Below the pieces are notes generated by a model that searched no databases, had not been told where the DNA came from, and was given only the letters and a program-made list of their open reading frames with translations. A stretch of DNA of 22,229 nt, taken from positions 1 to 22,229 of the forward strand of contig JBDZVX010000034.1 in assembly GCA_040255925.1 (NCBI GenBank), written 5' to 3'. Position 1 is the stretch's first letter. Every line of letters starts with the position of its first letter. The translations under genes and the position numbers were made by a program. This DNA comes from Nitrolancea sp040255925. Lineage in GTDB: Bacteria; Chloroflexota; Chloroflexia; Thermomicrobiales; Thermomicrobiaceae. This document shows, piece by piece, positions 6,842-15,546 of the stretch.

Positions 6842-8428
6842 TCACCGGCGACCGGCGGCGACCGCGGCGGTCGCGATTTCCGCGCGCACCGACTTCCCGC
6901 GGAGCCGGCTCCGGTTGAGTGCCCGGACCACACGCTCGGCAAACGCTTCCGGCACATCGACATAGGTCTGGTTGTCGAAAATATCGATCTGCCCGATGCT
7001 CTTCCCTGGGATGCGGGCCTCGTTCGCGATCGCTCCGACGATATCGTTCGGGCGGATGCCCTGGACGCGCCCGACGTTGAGGACCAGCCGCGCCATCCCT
7101 GGTTCCGTAGTGATCTCCTGGCCGATCGATTCCGCCGCCTCGGTCGTCCCGCGTTCCCGCATCAGCAGTTTGATCGCCGCCGCGGCCACTTCGGCGAGAT
7201 CGTAGTAGGTGGACAGCTCTTCGACGATCATCATCGGAGTGCCCAATTCGTCCTGCTGGATCACGGTCGCGAGCGATTCGCCGAGCAGCTCCCGCTGCCG
7301 GGCCGCGATCTCTTCCGCGGTTGGGACACTCCGCCGCTCGATCCGTCCTCCGGTCGCGCGCTCAATGGCCCGGAGCAACCGTGATTCCCGGGGCGTGACG
7401 AGCGTGATCGCGACTCCAGGCCGCCCGGCGCGCCCGGTTCGTCCGATCCGATGGACATAACTCTCGGGATCGAGGGGAATATCGTAATTGATGACGTGAC
7501 TCACCTGTTCGATATCGAGCCCACGGGAGGCGACATCTGTCGCGACCAGGAGTTCGGTCTGGCCGGAACGGAAGCGCCCCATGACCCGGTCGCGCTGAAC
7601 CTGGCTGAGGTCACCGTGGAGCGCTTCGGCCGGGTAGCCGAGGGACTCCAGTTTCTGGGTCAGGTCATCCACCTCACGTTTGGTCCGGCAGAAAATAATC
7701 GCTGAGCTCGGCGCGGTCAGATCGAGAATTCTGGTCAGCGCTTCAACCTTCGCTCGCGGGACCACCTGGTAATACACCTGCTCGGTCAGCGGAACCGTGA
7801 CCCGTTCCGGCTCGATCGCAATCCGGACGGGTTTCTGGAGGTACCGCCGGGAGAGATCGACGATCCGGTTTGGGATGGTTGCCGAGAAGAGCGCGATCTG
7901 GCGCTGCGCCGGTACCTGATCCAAGATCCACTCGATATCCTCAACGAAGCCCATGTCGAGCATCTCGTCGGCTTCGTCGAGGATGACCATCGAGATCTCC
8001 TCGAACGATAGGGTTTCCCGGCGCAGGTGATCCATGATCCGGCCGGGGGTGCCGACGATGATATCGACCGGGAATCGCAGCGCGCGAAGCTGGCGTTCGA
8101 TCGGCTGCCCACCGTAGACCGCGAGTACTCGGATATCCTGGAACTTGCCGAGGGAATAGAACGCCTGGGCGACCTGCACCGCCAACTCCCGAGTTGGGGC
8201 TAGGACCAGGGCTTGCGGCCCCTTCTGGTCGGGTTTCAGGCCTTGGATGATCGGTAGGGCGAAGGCGGCGGTCTTCCCGGTGCCGGTCTGCGCTTGGGCG
8301 ATGACGTCACGGCCTTCCAGCATCAGCGGGATCGCCTGCCGTTGTATCGGGGTCGGTTCTTCAAAGCCGACCGCCTCGATCGCCCGCAGGATCGGTTCAC
8401 TTAGCCCGAGCGCGGCAAAACCCTCCAT
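6842..8428 (-). CDS. DEAD-box ATP-dependent RNA helicase with DbpA-type RNA-binding domain
   Basis: This 528-residue protein has the full DEAD-box core. The Q motif spans about residues 4-30 (ends PTPIQ), motif I is AQTGTGKT at 46-53, PTREL 78-82, TPGR 127-130, DEAD 151-154, SAT 182-184 and HRIGRTGR 326-333. A linker follows, then a DbpA-like RNA-binding domain at about 446-518 (VLNVGRVQGIRPNDIVGAIA). This arrangement is that of CshA/DeaD-type helicases, which unwind short RNA duplexes with ATP during ribosome assembly, mRNA decay and cold adaptation. The subtype cannot be assigned safely, so no symbol is given. The ATG at 8428 has GAGAGGA at workable spacing. All catalytic motifs are intact. 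A 14-bp palindrome lies 100 bp upstream, and no clear -10/-35 was found. Confidence 0.95.
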   Translation of the reverse strand: MEGFAALGLSEPILRAIEAVGFEEPTPIQRQAIPLMLEGRDVIAQAQTGTGKTAAFALPIIQGLKPDQKGPQALVLAPTRELAVQVAQAFYSLGKFQDIRVLAVYGGQPIERQLRALRFPVDIIVGTPGRIMDHLRRETLSFEEISMVILDEADEMLDMGFVEDIEWILDQVPAQRQIALFSATIPNRIVDLSRRYLQKPVRIAIEPERVTVPLTEQVYYQVVPRAKVEALTRILDLTAPSSAIIFCRTKREVDDLTQKLESLGYPAEALHGDLSQVQRDRVMGRFRSGQTELLVATDVASRGLDIEQVSHVINYDIPLDPESYVHRIGRTGRAGRPGVAITLVTPRESRLLRAIERATGGRIERRSVPTAEEIAARQRELLGESLATVIQQDELGTPMMIVEELSTYYDLAEVAAAAIKLLMRERGTTEAAESIGQEITTEPGMARLVLNVGRVQGIRPNDIVGAIANEARIPGKSIGQIDIFDNQTYVDVPEAFAERVVRALNRSRLRGKSVRAEIATAAVAAGRR

Positions 8429-8871
8429 CTGTTCCGTTCCTCTCTTCGGCTCGCGACAAGTTCAAGGGCGTCCGCGCCGGCCATGGAGGTCCCCATCCCA
8501 TCAGGTTTCCGACTCGCTCTTGGGCTCATCGTGATCACGATCCACGGTATGCTGTTGGTCTCACGACCTTGTGACATCTCGCGCAACGATCTAGTTTCCG
8601 CCCCATCCTGGCATTATGCGGACGCAGGCTCCGCGCTGGGTGGCGGGTTGTCTCCCGGACGCCCATCTCGAAGAAGGCGGCCCGGCTGGACAAGGTCGCA
8701 TCGCGCCGTTGTCCGTCCATGAACCATACCCGCAACATTGTTACACAGTTACGCACCCGTCTGCGGTCATGGGGCGTCCCGTTCTCCAGGTTCCGCGATC
8801 GGGTTCCGTGGGAGGTGCTTGGGCTGGTGGAAAACCCAATACCTACCGCGTTCTACCGTGCCTTCCCGCAG
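8429..8871. other. Intergenic region without a supported gene
   Basis: These 443 bp separate the glycan cluster from the helicase. Short open frames exist on both strands, but none has a ribosome binding site or recognisable protein. A 14-bp perfect palindrome, ATCGTGATCACGAT, at 8528-8541 is the only ordered element. In a window this size about one such palindrome is expected by chance, so I give it little weight. Confidence 0.4.
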
Positions 8872-10056
8872 TCAGCGTGCCGTTGGCTTGCCGGAAGGCC
8901 TTGGTGCGTTTTGTGCATTCAGCGAGCCCGAAAGGATGTGGCCGGCCACCCGGACGACCTCATCCACCGGCACGAGATCGAGGCAGGTGCGGAGCACGCA
9001 TCCCTGCGGCCGGCCGAGCGTGAAGCCAGTGTAGAAGCAGGGTGAGCAGGCAATCCCGGATCGCACCACGAGCGCCCTGGAATTGGGGAGCTGTTCGTCT
9101 CCGGTGGTGTGGACCGCGGCCCCGTAGGGCCGCCAGGCATCGTGGTTTGATGGGCCGAAGATGGTGAGTAGCGGAGCCTCGACCGCCGCTGCCAGATGCG
9201 CGACCCCGCTGTCGGCACCGATGACGAGATCCGCCCGGCGAAGGACCGCGGCCAGTTCGGCGATCGACGTCCCCCCGGTGAGATCGATGGCGTCAACGGT
9301 TGTCCGGATGGCAGCCGCTGCGTCGCTTGCATCCGGCGCACCGACGAGGATGATCCGAGCCTGGTGCTCGTTCTGAAGCTGGCGCGCGACTTCGGCGAAG
9401 CGCTTCACCGGCCAGGTACGCGCCTGGCTGTACCAGCCGACGCTCGGATGGAGGACGATCACCGGAACTCCGGCGGGGAGATCGCCCAGCAGCTTCGCCC
9501 CGGAGGCGTCCGCCTTGTCCGGGATCGTCAATATTGGCCGTGTTTCGGCTGTGCAGGCGCCGAGTGCTCCCGCGACATCGAGGTAGTACTGCCACTCTGT
9601 CCGCGCACCGAAGCCATAGTCGATCGCGCGGTGGGTCAGGAACGCGCCCCGGCCATTGTCCAGTCCGGCGCGAACCGTCGCACCCGTCGCCAGACACAGG
9701 GCGCGAAGCTTGGCCGTGCCGAACGCGGTCGTCAGGTGGTGGAAGAGGACCACCGCGTCGTACCGCGATGCCCGCAACCGGGCTGCCAGCCAGGCGATGC
9801 TCGCGGCGCGCCAGGGCCGGATGAGGCCAGTGGGCCGGTCGAAGAGTTCTTTCGGAAACCGGATGATTCGATCGATATCGGGAACCAGTTCGTAAATCGC
9901 GGCTCCGGCCGGAGTCGTGAGTGCGTCGATCCTCGCCTTCGGGAACGTCTGATGCAGGGCTCGGATGGCGGGCGTCGTCAGCAAGGCATCACCGAGATCG
10001 GCCAGCTTGACGAGCAGTATCCGGCCCGGTTGAGGAAACAACGGGTTATCGGCCAT
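8872..10056 (-). CDS. GT9 (heptosyltransferase-type) glycosyltransferase
   Basis: This 394-residue protein belongs to the GT9 family, GT-B fold enzymes that use nucleotide-activated sugars. The N-terminal nucleotide-fold motif RILLVKLADLGDALLTTPA (about residues 12-30) and the C-terminal VIGADSGVAHLAAA with LLTIFGPSNHDAWRPYG are both present. A C-terminal cysteine set (CSPC, GC and C within about 30 residues) is common in GT9 members. The ATG at 10056 was chosen because the longer frame lacks family sequence; it overlaps the end of the upstream GT4 by 11 bp, indicating translational coupling. It is the last gene of the purA-fabZ-GT run. In diderms the family adds heptose to LPS core; the acceptor here is unknown. 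Confidence 0.9.
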   Translation of the reverse strand: MADNPLFPQPGRILLVKLADLGDALLTTPAIRALHQTFPKARIDALTTPAGAAIYELVPDIDRIIRFPKELFDRPTGLIRPWRAASIAWLAARLRASRYDAVVLFHHLTTAFGTAKLRALCLATGATVRAGLDNGRGAFLTHRAIDYGFGARTEWQYYLDVAGALGACTAETRPILTIPDKADASGAKLLGDLPAGVPVIVLHPSVGWYSQARTWPVKRFAEVARQLQNEHQARIILVGAPDASDAAAAIRTTVDAIDLTGGTSIAELAAVLRRADLVIGADSGVAHLAAAVEAPLLTIFGPSNHDAWRPYGAAVHTTGDEQLPNSRALVVRSGIACSPCFYTGFTLGRPQGCVLRTCLDLVPVDEVVRVAGHILSGSLNAQNAPRPSGKPTAR

Positions 10057-11188
10057 GTGCCGCCCTGCGGGAGATGCCAGCTGCCTCTTCGATAACCTCG
10101 AGTGTCTGCTGGCCGGCGGTCGTCCAGCGGAACCGTGCCGCGTGCCGTATGCCGGCCTCAATACGCCGGGCGCGGGTAGCCGGGTCGAGCGTGGCGGTCA
10201 GCCCGGCGGCAATCGCCTGTGAGCTGAGCGGATCGACGATCAGCGCCGCGTCACCGGCAATCTCCGGCAAGGCGCCCCGGTTGGAGACCACTACCGGCGT
10301 TCCCGAGGCCATGGCTTCGAGCGCCGGTAGCCCAAATCCCTCATACAACGAAGGGAGTACCACCGCCCTCGCCCCACTATAGAGGGCGGGAAGACTTGCG
10401 TCGGGAACGTGACCGGTGATCCTGATCCGGCTCCGGTGACGGCTGGTCCGGATTGCCGCGTCGATCCGCTCGGCCAGCCAGCCTCGCTTGCCGGCCAGCA
10501 CGAGTTCGAGCTCCGGGTTGCTGTCGGCGAGGATGTCGAACGCGGCGATCAGCCGGGCAACGTTCTTTCGCGGTTGGATGGTCCCGACAAAGAGGATATA
10601 CGGTTGCTGAAAACCGAGCCGGCGTACCTCCCGCGCGGCTACATCCTGCCGAAGTGGATGAAAGCCGTCATCGATCCCGTGGGGGATGACCCGGATCTTT
10701 TCCGGCGGCGCCCCATAGTGCCGCACGAGATCATCCCGCGTGGCGCCGGAAATCGCGATAATCCGGCGTGCCGTGGTGACGCTCCACCGGGTCGACCAAT
10801 CAAGATATCGCCGGGACCAAGTCGTGTGCGAATCCGGCTCGTACAAGTAGCCAAGGTCGTGGATCGTGACGACGGTGGCCTTCGGATGTACCGGCGGAAC
10901 GACATGCGCCGGAATAAAGAGCGCGTCGACCGGCTGCCGCAGGACCTCAACCGACAGGCGTACGTGCGTCCAGAGCCGCGGAAAGGGGATCGGTCGCTGG
11001 CGAGCGGTGGCTGGCAGCGCCAGGTCAATCGGGCCCGCCTGATTGAGATAGAGTAAATAGCGATGGTTCCGGCCGGTCGCGATCATCGCTTCGATAATCT
11101 TCCGGGAATAGCGCTCCGTCCCGGTAAGCTGCCCGGTCGCCGCCCGGCTGGCATCGATCGCGATCGTCAACGGCAGTCCGTTAGCCAC
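10046..11188 (-). CDS. GT4-type glycosyltransferase
   Basis: This 380-residue protein has a complete GT-B/GT4 layout. The N-terminal acceptor domain includes TGTERYSRKIIEAM, and the donor domain runs from YILFVGTIQPRKNVARLI (about 197-214) to the E-x7-E motif in YEGFGLPALEAMASGTPVV (Glu283 and Glu291), which normally contacts the nucleotide sugar. Such enzymes retain the anomeric configuration and usually transfer mannose, rhamnose or similar sugars to a growing glycan on the cytoplasmic membrane face. Translation starts at GTG 11188, with GGGAGG about 9 bases upstream, and overlaps the stop of the preceding GT9 by 8 bp. Its own stop overlaps the next gene. The sugar donor and acceptor cannot be told. 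Confidence 0.92.
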   Translation of the reverse strand: MANGLPLTIAIDASRAATGQLTGTERYSRKIIEAMIATGRNHRYLLYLNQAGPIDLALPATARQRPIPFPRLWTHVRLSVEVLRQPVDALFIPAHVVPPVHPKATVVTIHDLGYLYEPDSHTTWSRRYLDWSTRWSVTTARRIIAISGATRDDLVRHYGAPPEKIRVIPHGIDDGFHPLRQDVAAREVRRLGFQQPYILFVGTIQPRKNVARLIAAFDILADSNPELELVLAGKRGWLAERIDAAIRTSRHRSRIRITGHVPDASLPALYSGARAVVLPSLYEGFGLPALEAMASGTPVVVSNRGALPEIAGDAALIVDPLSSQAIAAGLTATLDPATRARRIEAGIRHAARFRWTTAGQQTLEVIEEAAGISRRAAHGR

Positions 11189-12329
11189 GAGAAAGCGCCT
11201 CCCGCACCGTTGCGATGACCTGTTCGACCGTGATCGCGATCATACACCCGGCACCTTCGGGCCGCCGTGGGGAAAGGTCCCCGCAGCGCGGGCAGCTCAG
11301 GCCGGCGCTGATGACCCGGTTCCGGTGCGGGTCTCCCCATGGACCGTAGTCCTCGATCGAGCTTGGCCCGTAGAGGTGGATCGTCGGCGTCCCGTTCGCG
11401 ACGGCCAGGTGCAAGGGCCCGCTATCCACCCCGCACACGAGCCGGGCGCGCCGGAAGACGGCCCCAAGCTGCCGAAGGTCGGTTCGCCCGGCAAGCGATA
11501 TCACCGGCTCCGGCAGTGCGGCTTGGATTTGCGTAATCAGTGGCTCCTCGGCGGCGCTGCCGGTAAGGAGCACCGCGCAGTCCTGTTCGGCGCGGATAAC
11601 CCCGGCGACTGCCGCCCATCGCCGTGCGGGCCAGAGCTTGACCGCCGCGCCGGAACCAGGATGGATGACGACAAAGGGGCCGGACACGCCCACGTCGCGT
11701 AGCAGCGTCGCCGCCGTCTCGTCCTCAGCAGCGGTCACGCTCCAGCGGAGCGGCGCGGTCTCAGGCGAGACCAGCGTATCCGGCGGCTGGCCGCCAAGGA
11801 GCGACACGGTGGCATCCAGGAGCGCCGCGTTGCGACGAACCCAGTGCCGGTCCGGAATTGGGACCGGCCGGGTGAGGAAGTCGCGCGCTACCGGATGATC
11901 GACTCCGATCCGGATCGGGATGCCCGCCCTTTGGGCGAGCCAGGCTCCCCACCAGTGGTCATTCCGGAGGATCACCGCGGCAGCTGGCGCCCGTTCCCGC
12001 AGCCGTTGCTCCCAGGTGGCGAGCAGGCGATACGGAGCGATCGGGCTTCCAGTTCCTTTCCGAGTGAAGCCTGGAAACGGGATCGTGATGACCTCATCGA
12101 TATCCGGGTTCCCGGATACAACGGTAGCACCCCAGGGGCCGGTGGCCAGCGTAATCCTGGCTCCCGGCATCGCAAGCCGCAGGCGATGGAGCGCTGGCGT
12201 CAGGAAGAGGAGATCGCCAATGTGGTCAGGCCGGATGAGCAGGATCTCACCGCCGGTGGACATCGTGGATGGTGCCGGCATCCGGGCCGCGACGGCCAGT
12301 CCCAGGTTCCGAACCCGGTGCGCGATCAC
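11181..12329 (-). CDS. GT9 (heptosyltransferase-type) glycosyltransferase, second paralogue
   Basis: This is a 382-residue GT9 protein. The N-terminal motif is ILLIRPDHIGDLLFLTPAL (about residues 29-47), followed by VVIHPGSGAAVKLWPARRW in the middle and GVDSGPLHLAVANGTPTIHL before GPSS near the C-terminus. A CPRC pair and one more Cys lie near the end. The start is GTG at 12329, whose GTGA overlaps the TGA stop of the previous GT9 by four bases; CGGAGG lies upstream. It is clearly diverged from the two other GT9 genes in the cluster, so they are likely to add different residues or act at different positions. All GT9 motifs are intact. Confidence 0.92.
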   Translation of the reverse strand: MIAHRVRNLGLAVAARMPAPSTMSTGGEILLIRPDHIGDLLFLTPALHRLRLAMPGARITLATGPWGATVVSGNPDIDEVITIPFPGFTRKGTGSPIAPYRLLATWEQRLRERAPAAAVILRNDHWWGAWLAQRAGIPIRIGVDHPVARDFLTRPVPIPDRHWVRRNAALLDATVSLLGGQPPDTLVSPETAPLRWSVTAAEDETAATLLRDVGVSGPFVVIHPGSGAAVKLWPARRWAAVAGVIRAEQDCAVLLTGSAAEEPLITQIQAALPEPVISLAGRTDLRQLGAVFRRARLVCGVDSGPLHLAVANGTPTIHLYGPSSIEDYGPWGDPHRNRVISAGLSCPRCGDLSPRRPEGAGCMIAITVEQVIATVREALSRG

Positions 12330-13483
12330 CCCTGGCTGCCTCCGGTTCCTCGCTCCAGGACTTGTACGCAGGCTTGGAGCACTTGGCGGACCGGAATCCG
12401 GCTGATGTCGAGCCGCCGTTCATAGGTCAACCCGCCCCGGAGATCCACGCTCTCGATTAATTCGTCGCTCGCCTCCGGCGCGCAGACGATCGCGCGTGGC
12501 CCGAGCGGCCGGTAGAGGGACGGGCTGGTTGGCCCGAAGATGGTCACGGTCGGTGTGCCGACCGCGCAGGCGAGGTGACTGATTCCGCTATCGTTCCCGA
12601 TGTAGAGGTCGGCTTCGGCACAGACCGCGGCAAGCTCTTGAAATGACAGTCTGTCGCAGAGATCCAGGAGCGGCACATCCGCGAAGTCTTTCGTGGTTTC
12701 GACGACCGGGCGGTCGGACGCCGAGCCGACCAGAAGCACGGACGCGCCGAGCTGGTGTCCGAGCAAGGAGGCGAGTTCGCCGAACGACATCGCCGGCCAT
12801 CGTTTGGAAATCATCACCGATCCGGGATTGATCGCGCCGCCCGGATGGATAACGACCAGCGGTCCGTCGGAGCGCGGCAGAAGCTCCTGTACTCGCTGGC
12901 GGGCTGCGTCTGAGGGAAAGTATTCGGGCTCGACGCCCTGGTCCGGGACATCCAGAGTTGCTAGGACGGCCAGGTAGAGTTCGGTTTCGTGCTGACAGGG
13001 CTGGGGAACAACGCGGCGAGTTAATCCGACTCCCCGACCTTTGTTGTCGATTCCGGCTCGTTCCGGGATCCCGGACAACGCCAGGAGGCCATTGGCGACC
13101 GGTGAACGATCGAGACTGATGCCGATGTCGAATTTCTCACGCCGGAGCCGCCGGGCCAAGCTGGCGATTCTGGCGAACTTGGGATGATCGGGATAACGCA
13201 GGATTCGCCCGACGCGGGGGTTTCCTTGCAGGGCGACCGCGGACCACTCGGTTGTCAGTACGTCGATTTCCGCGCGCGGGTACCGATTGCTGAGTGCGCG
13301 CAGCACCGGTGTTGCCATCAGCACATCGCCGAGGCAGCATGGTTTCACCACCAGTATCCGTTGTACCGATCCGGGCTCTGGAGCGTGATGCGGTGACTTT
13401 CTTCGGAACAGGCGATCGGCGCCGCGGGCCGAGCGGCCGATCATCCAGGCTCGCAGCTGCCGCCGTTTAGCTAGAGCGCGCAT
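12326..13483 (-). CDS. GT9 (heptosyltransferase-type) glycosyltransferase, third paralogue
   Basis: This is a GT9 protein of 385 residues if it starts at ATG 13483, or 372 if it starts at ATG 13444. Neither start has a strong ribosome binding site. The first overlaps the end of fabZ by 17 bp, which fits the overlap habit of the cluster. RILVVKPCCLGDVLMATPV (residues about 42-60) is the N-terminal motif, VVIHPGGAINPGS marks the middle, and LYIGNDSGISHLACAVGTPT precedes FGPTSPSLYRPLG. It lacks the C-terminal cysteines of the other two paralogues. A basic N-terminal stretch (KRRQLRAW, RLFRRK) could help membrane association. A much longer frame reaching 13723 is only fabZ read in another frame. 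Confidence 0.9.
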   Translation of the reverse strand: MRALAKRRQLRAWMIGRSARGADRLFRRKSPHHAPEPGSVQRILVVKPCCLGDVLMATPVLRALSNRYPRAEIDVLTTEWSAVALQGNPRVGRILRYPDHPKFARIASLARRLRREKFDIGISLDRSPVANGLLALSGIPERAGIDNKGRGVGLTRRVVPQPCQHETELYLAVLATLDVPDQGVEPEYFPSDAARQRVQELLPRSDGPLVVIHPGGAINPGSVMISKRWPAMSFGELASLLGHQLGASVLLVGSASDRPVVETTKDFADVPLLDLCDRLSFQELAAVCAEADLYIGNDSGISHLACAVGTPTVTIFGPTSPSLYRPLGPRAIVCAPEASDELIESVDLRGGLTYERRLDISRIPVRQVLQACVQVLERGTGGSQG

Positions 13484-13904
13484 CGACGACCGCGAACATG
13501 AGCTCGCCGCGCGCCGCAAGTTGACCATCGACGGTGGCGATGCCGGTTCCATACCCAACCCCACGGCGCATCTTGCCCAGTTCAACTTCCAGGCGCAAGA
13601 CATCGCCCGGGAGTACCTGACGCTTGAAGCGAACGCCGTCAATACCGGCGAAGAAGGCCATCTTGCCCTGGTATTCGTCAGTACCCAGCAGCGCGACCGC
13701 GCCAACCTGAGCCAGTGCCTCAACGATCAGGACACCCGGCATGACCGGATACCCGGGGAAGTGGCCCTGAAAGAAGGGATCTCCCATGGAGACGTTCTTG
13801 ATGCCGACCGCCCGCTTTCCCCATTCGATCTCCAGGATGCGATCAACGAGGAGGAACGGGTACCGGTGAGGGATGATCTCCTGGATCTGTTGGGCGTCCA
13901 GCAT
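13467..13904 (-). CDS. fabZ: 3-hydroxyacyl-[acyl-carrier-protein] dehydratase FabZ
   Basis: FabZ removes water from 3-hydroxyacyl-ACP in the type II fatty acid elongation cycle in the cytoplasm. The 145-residue hot-dog protein has IPHRYPFLLVDR at 11-22 and the active-site helix GHFPGYPVMPGVLIVEALAQ with catalytic His48 and Glu62. Length and motifs are those of a complete FabZ. The ATG at 13904 is chosen over a longer frame because AAGGAG lies 6 bases before it and homology begins there. Upstream, 91 bp away, is purA on the same strand; downstream, a GT9 gene overlaps or nearly abuts its stop. FabZ rather than FabA is indicated by the short length and motif set. Confidence 0.96.
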   Translation of the reverse strand: MLDAQQIQEIIPHRYPFLLVDRILEIEWGKRAVGIKNVSMGDPFFQGHFPGYPVMPGVLIVEALAQVGAVALLGTDEYQGKMAFFAGIDGVRFKRQVLPGDVLRLEVELGKMRRGVGYGTGIATVDGQLAARGELMFAVVDARSS

Positions 13905-13995
13905 GACAAACTCCTTCTTCAATGGGGGCGGGCGTGTGATGCCGGTCAACGATCCGGACGGCCCCTCCTCTAGAGGATTCGACAACCCCACTCAC

Positions 13996-15285
13996 TCAGG
14001 TGAGCACGGCGGTCACTCGCCGGAGAACTTGGTGGCGGGCCGGGCCGGTGCCCACCATCGTAACCGGCGCGCCCACGATCTCTTCGATCCGCTCCACATA
14101 GCTCCTTGCCGCAACGGGAAGCTCATCATACCGCGTTACGGTCGACGTGTCGGTTTGCCATCCAGGGAGGATTTCATACACAGGTTCGACACGCGCATAG
14201 GCAGCCGCCGAAGCCGGAGGCGCGCCGAGCTGGCGGCCGTCTAGCCGGTAGCCGATGCATACCGGAATCTCTTCAAGAGTATCCAGGACATCGAGCTTGG
14301 TGATCGCGATCTGGGTCACGCCGTTTAAGCGGACGGCGTAGCGCGCTGCGATCCCGTCGAACCAGCCGGTCCGGCGCGGCCGGCCGGTCGTGGTGCCATA
14401 TTCCGCTCCTCGGTCACGCAAGAGCTGACTGGTTTCACCGGTCAACTCGGTTGGGAACGGACCGGCACCGACCCGCGTGGTGTAGGTCTTGAAGACGGCC
14501 ACCACGTCATCGACCTGGGTGGGACCGATTCCCGCTCCCTGGCATGCCCCGGCGGCCGTCGGCGACGTCGAGGTGACGTACGGGTAGGTACCGTAGTCGA
14601 TATCCAGTAGGGTCGCCTGGGCCGATTCGATGAAGACATTTGCCCCGGAGAGGATCGCGTCTTGAACGAGCGTCTCGGCCTGGACGATATGCGGCGCGAG
14701 CTTTTCTGACCAGGCTGAAAACTGCTCGACGATCGGACCGACCTCGACCGGGTCCCGGCCATAGAGGCTCTTAAGTACCCCGTTTTTTTCGCGAAGGACG
14801 GACGAAAGCTTTTCGGTGAGCGTTCCCGCATCGAGCAGATCGGCGACCCGGATGCCCCGCCGCGCGATCTTGTCTGCATAGGCCGGGCCATTCCCGCGAA
14901 GCGTCGTGCCGATGCTTCGTGTGCCCCGCTGCTCCTCTTCGAGCTGATCGAGCATCGGGTGGTACGGCATAATGACATTCGCCCGGTCACTGAGATAGAG
15001 CCGGCTCAAATCCAGGCCGCGATCGCGGAGCGCATCCATCTCACTGATGAGCTCCGGAAGGGATACCGCGACTCCGGCACCGATGATACAGGTGCATCCG
15101 GGATAGAGGATGCCGGACGGCACCAGGTGGAGTTTATAGACTCCGGAGTCGGTGATCACCGTGTGACCGGCGTTGGTGCTTCCATTTGGCCGGATGACGA
15201 GCTGGGCGTTCGCCGCGAGCGCGTCAGTGATCTTGCCCTTTCCCTCGTCTCCCCATTGACCACCGATAATGATCGTGACTGGCAT
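13996..15285 (-). CDS. purA: Adenylosuccinate synthetase
   Basis: PurA joins IMP and aspartate using GTP to form adenylosuccinate, the first step from IMP to AMP. The 429-residue protein is full length. GGQWGDEGKGK (8-18) holds the phosphate loop and the catalytic Asp13; NAGHT contains His41. GTTLRGNGPAYADK (126-139) corresponds to the usual GTT-x-RGIGPAY signature with I replaced by N. TTGRPRRTGWFD and the C-terminal VGTGPARHQV are also present. The ATG at 15285 has AGGAGG 6 bases upstream. Transcription probably begins at an extended -10 near 15350, giving a short leader with a GC-rich hairpin. It may lead the fabZ-glycosyltransferase run, since no terminator is seen in the 91 bp before fabZ. 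Confidence 0.97.
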   Translation of the reverse strand: MPVTIIIGGQWGDEGKGKITDALAANAQLVIRPNGSTNAGHTVITDSGVYKLHLVPSGILYPGCTCIIGAGVAVSLPELISEMDALRDRGLDLSRLYLSDRANVIMPYHPMLDQLEEEQRGTRSIGTTLRGNGPAYADKIARRGIRVADLLDAGTLTEKLSSVLREKNGVLKSLYGRDPVEVGPIVEQFSAWSEKLAPHIVQAETLVQDAILSGANVFIESAQATLLDIDYGTYPYVTSTSPTAAGACQGAGIGPTQVDDVVAVFKTYTTRVGAGPFPTELTGETSQLLRDRGAEYGTTTGRPRRTGWFDGIAARYAVRLNGVTQIAITKLDVLDTLEEIPVCIGYRLDGRQLGAPPASAAAYARVEPVYEILPGWQTDTSTVTRYDELPVAARSYVERIEEIVGAPVTMVGTGPARHQVLRRVTAVLT

Positions 15286-15315
15286 TCCCGTCCTCCTGGC
15301 CCGGGCACAGAACAG

Positions 15316-15342
15316 GGCCCGCGAAGCGCCCGCCCGCGGGCC
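15316..15342 (-). other. GC-rich hairpin in the purA leader
   Basis: GGCCCGCG (15316-15323) and CGCGGGCC (15335-15342) pair perfectly around an 11-base loop, about 30 bp upstream of the purA start codon. It could modulate translation or mRNA stability. No purine riboswitch core is visible. Confidence 0.4.
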
Positions 15343-15349
15343 GTTCCCA

Positions 15350-15358
15350 ACTATAACA
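15350..15358 (-). promoter_or_regulatory. Extended -10 element for purA
   Basis: On the minus strand the sequence TGTTATAGT gives a TGn extension directly before TATAGT (15350-15355). It lies about 65 bp upstream of the purA start. No TTGACA-like -35 is seen at the right distance, which fits an extended -10 promoter. Confidence 0.4.
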
Positions 15359-15546
15359 TGGGTTGAACCGTGGAGCCGGTCGAGATTCGGTCATTCAGCC
15401 GCGCGCGAAGCGCTTGAGCGCATCATCCCCGGACATTGCCTTGGATGGGGAACGCTACTCCTCGAAGGTGCTTCGGAAGCCGGCGGCACTGACAATCGCG
15501 TTCTTTGGCAGCGGCAGCGTCGACGGGGGCCGGCGGCGCGAGCGGG

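Noticed and set aside
8528..8541. 14-bp perfect palindrome upstream of the helicase
   Set aside because: A palindrome of this length is expected about once by chance in 22 kb, and it is not beside a recognisable promoter.
8535..8756. Small minus-strand frame with a CARC motif
   Set aside because: It has no ribosome binding site and no conservation evidence, and a CXXC pair alone is not enough to call a gene.
13484..13723. N-terminal extension of the third GT9 frame
   Set aside because: This part overlaps fabZ in another frame and shows no GT9 sequence; the true start is at 13483 or 13444.
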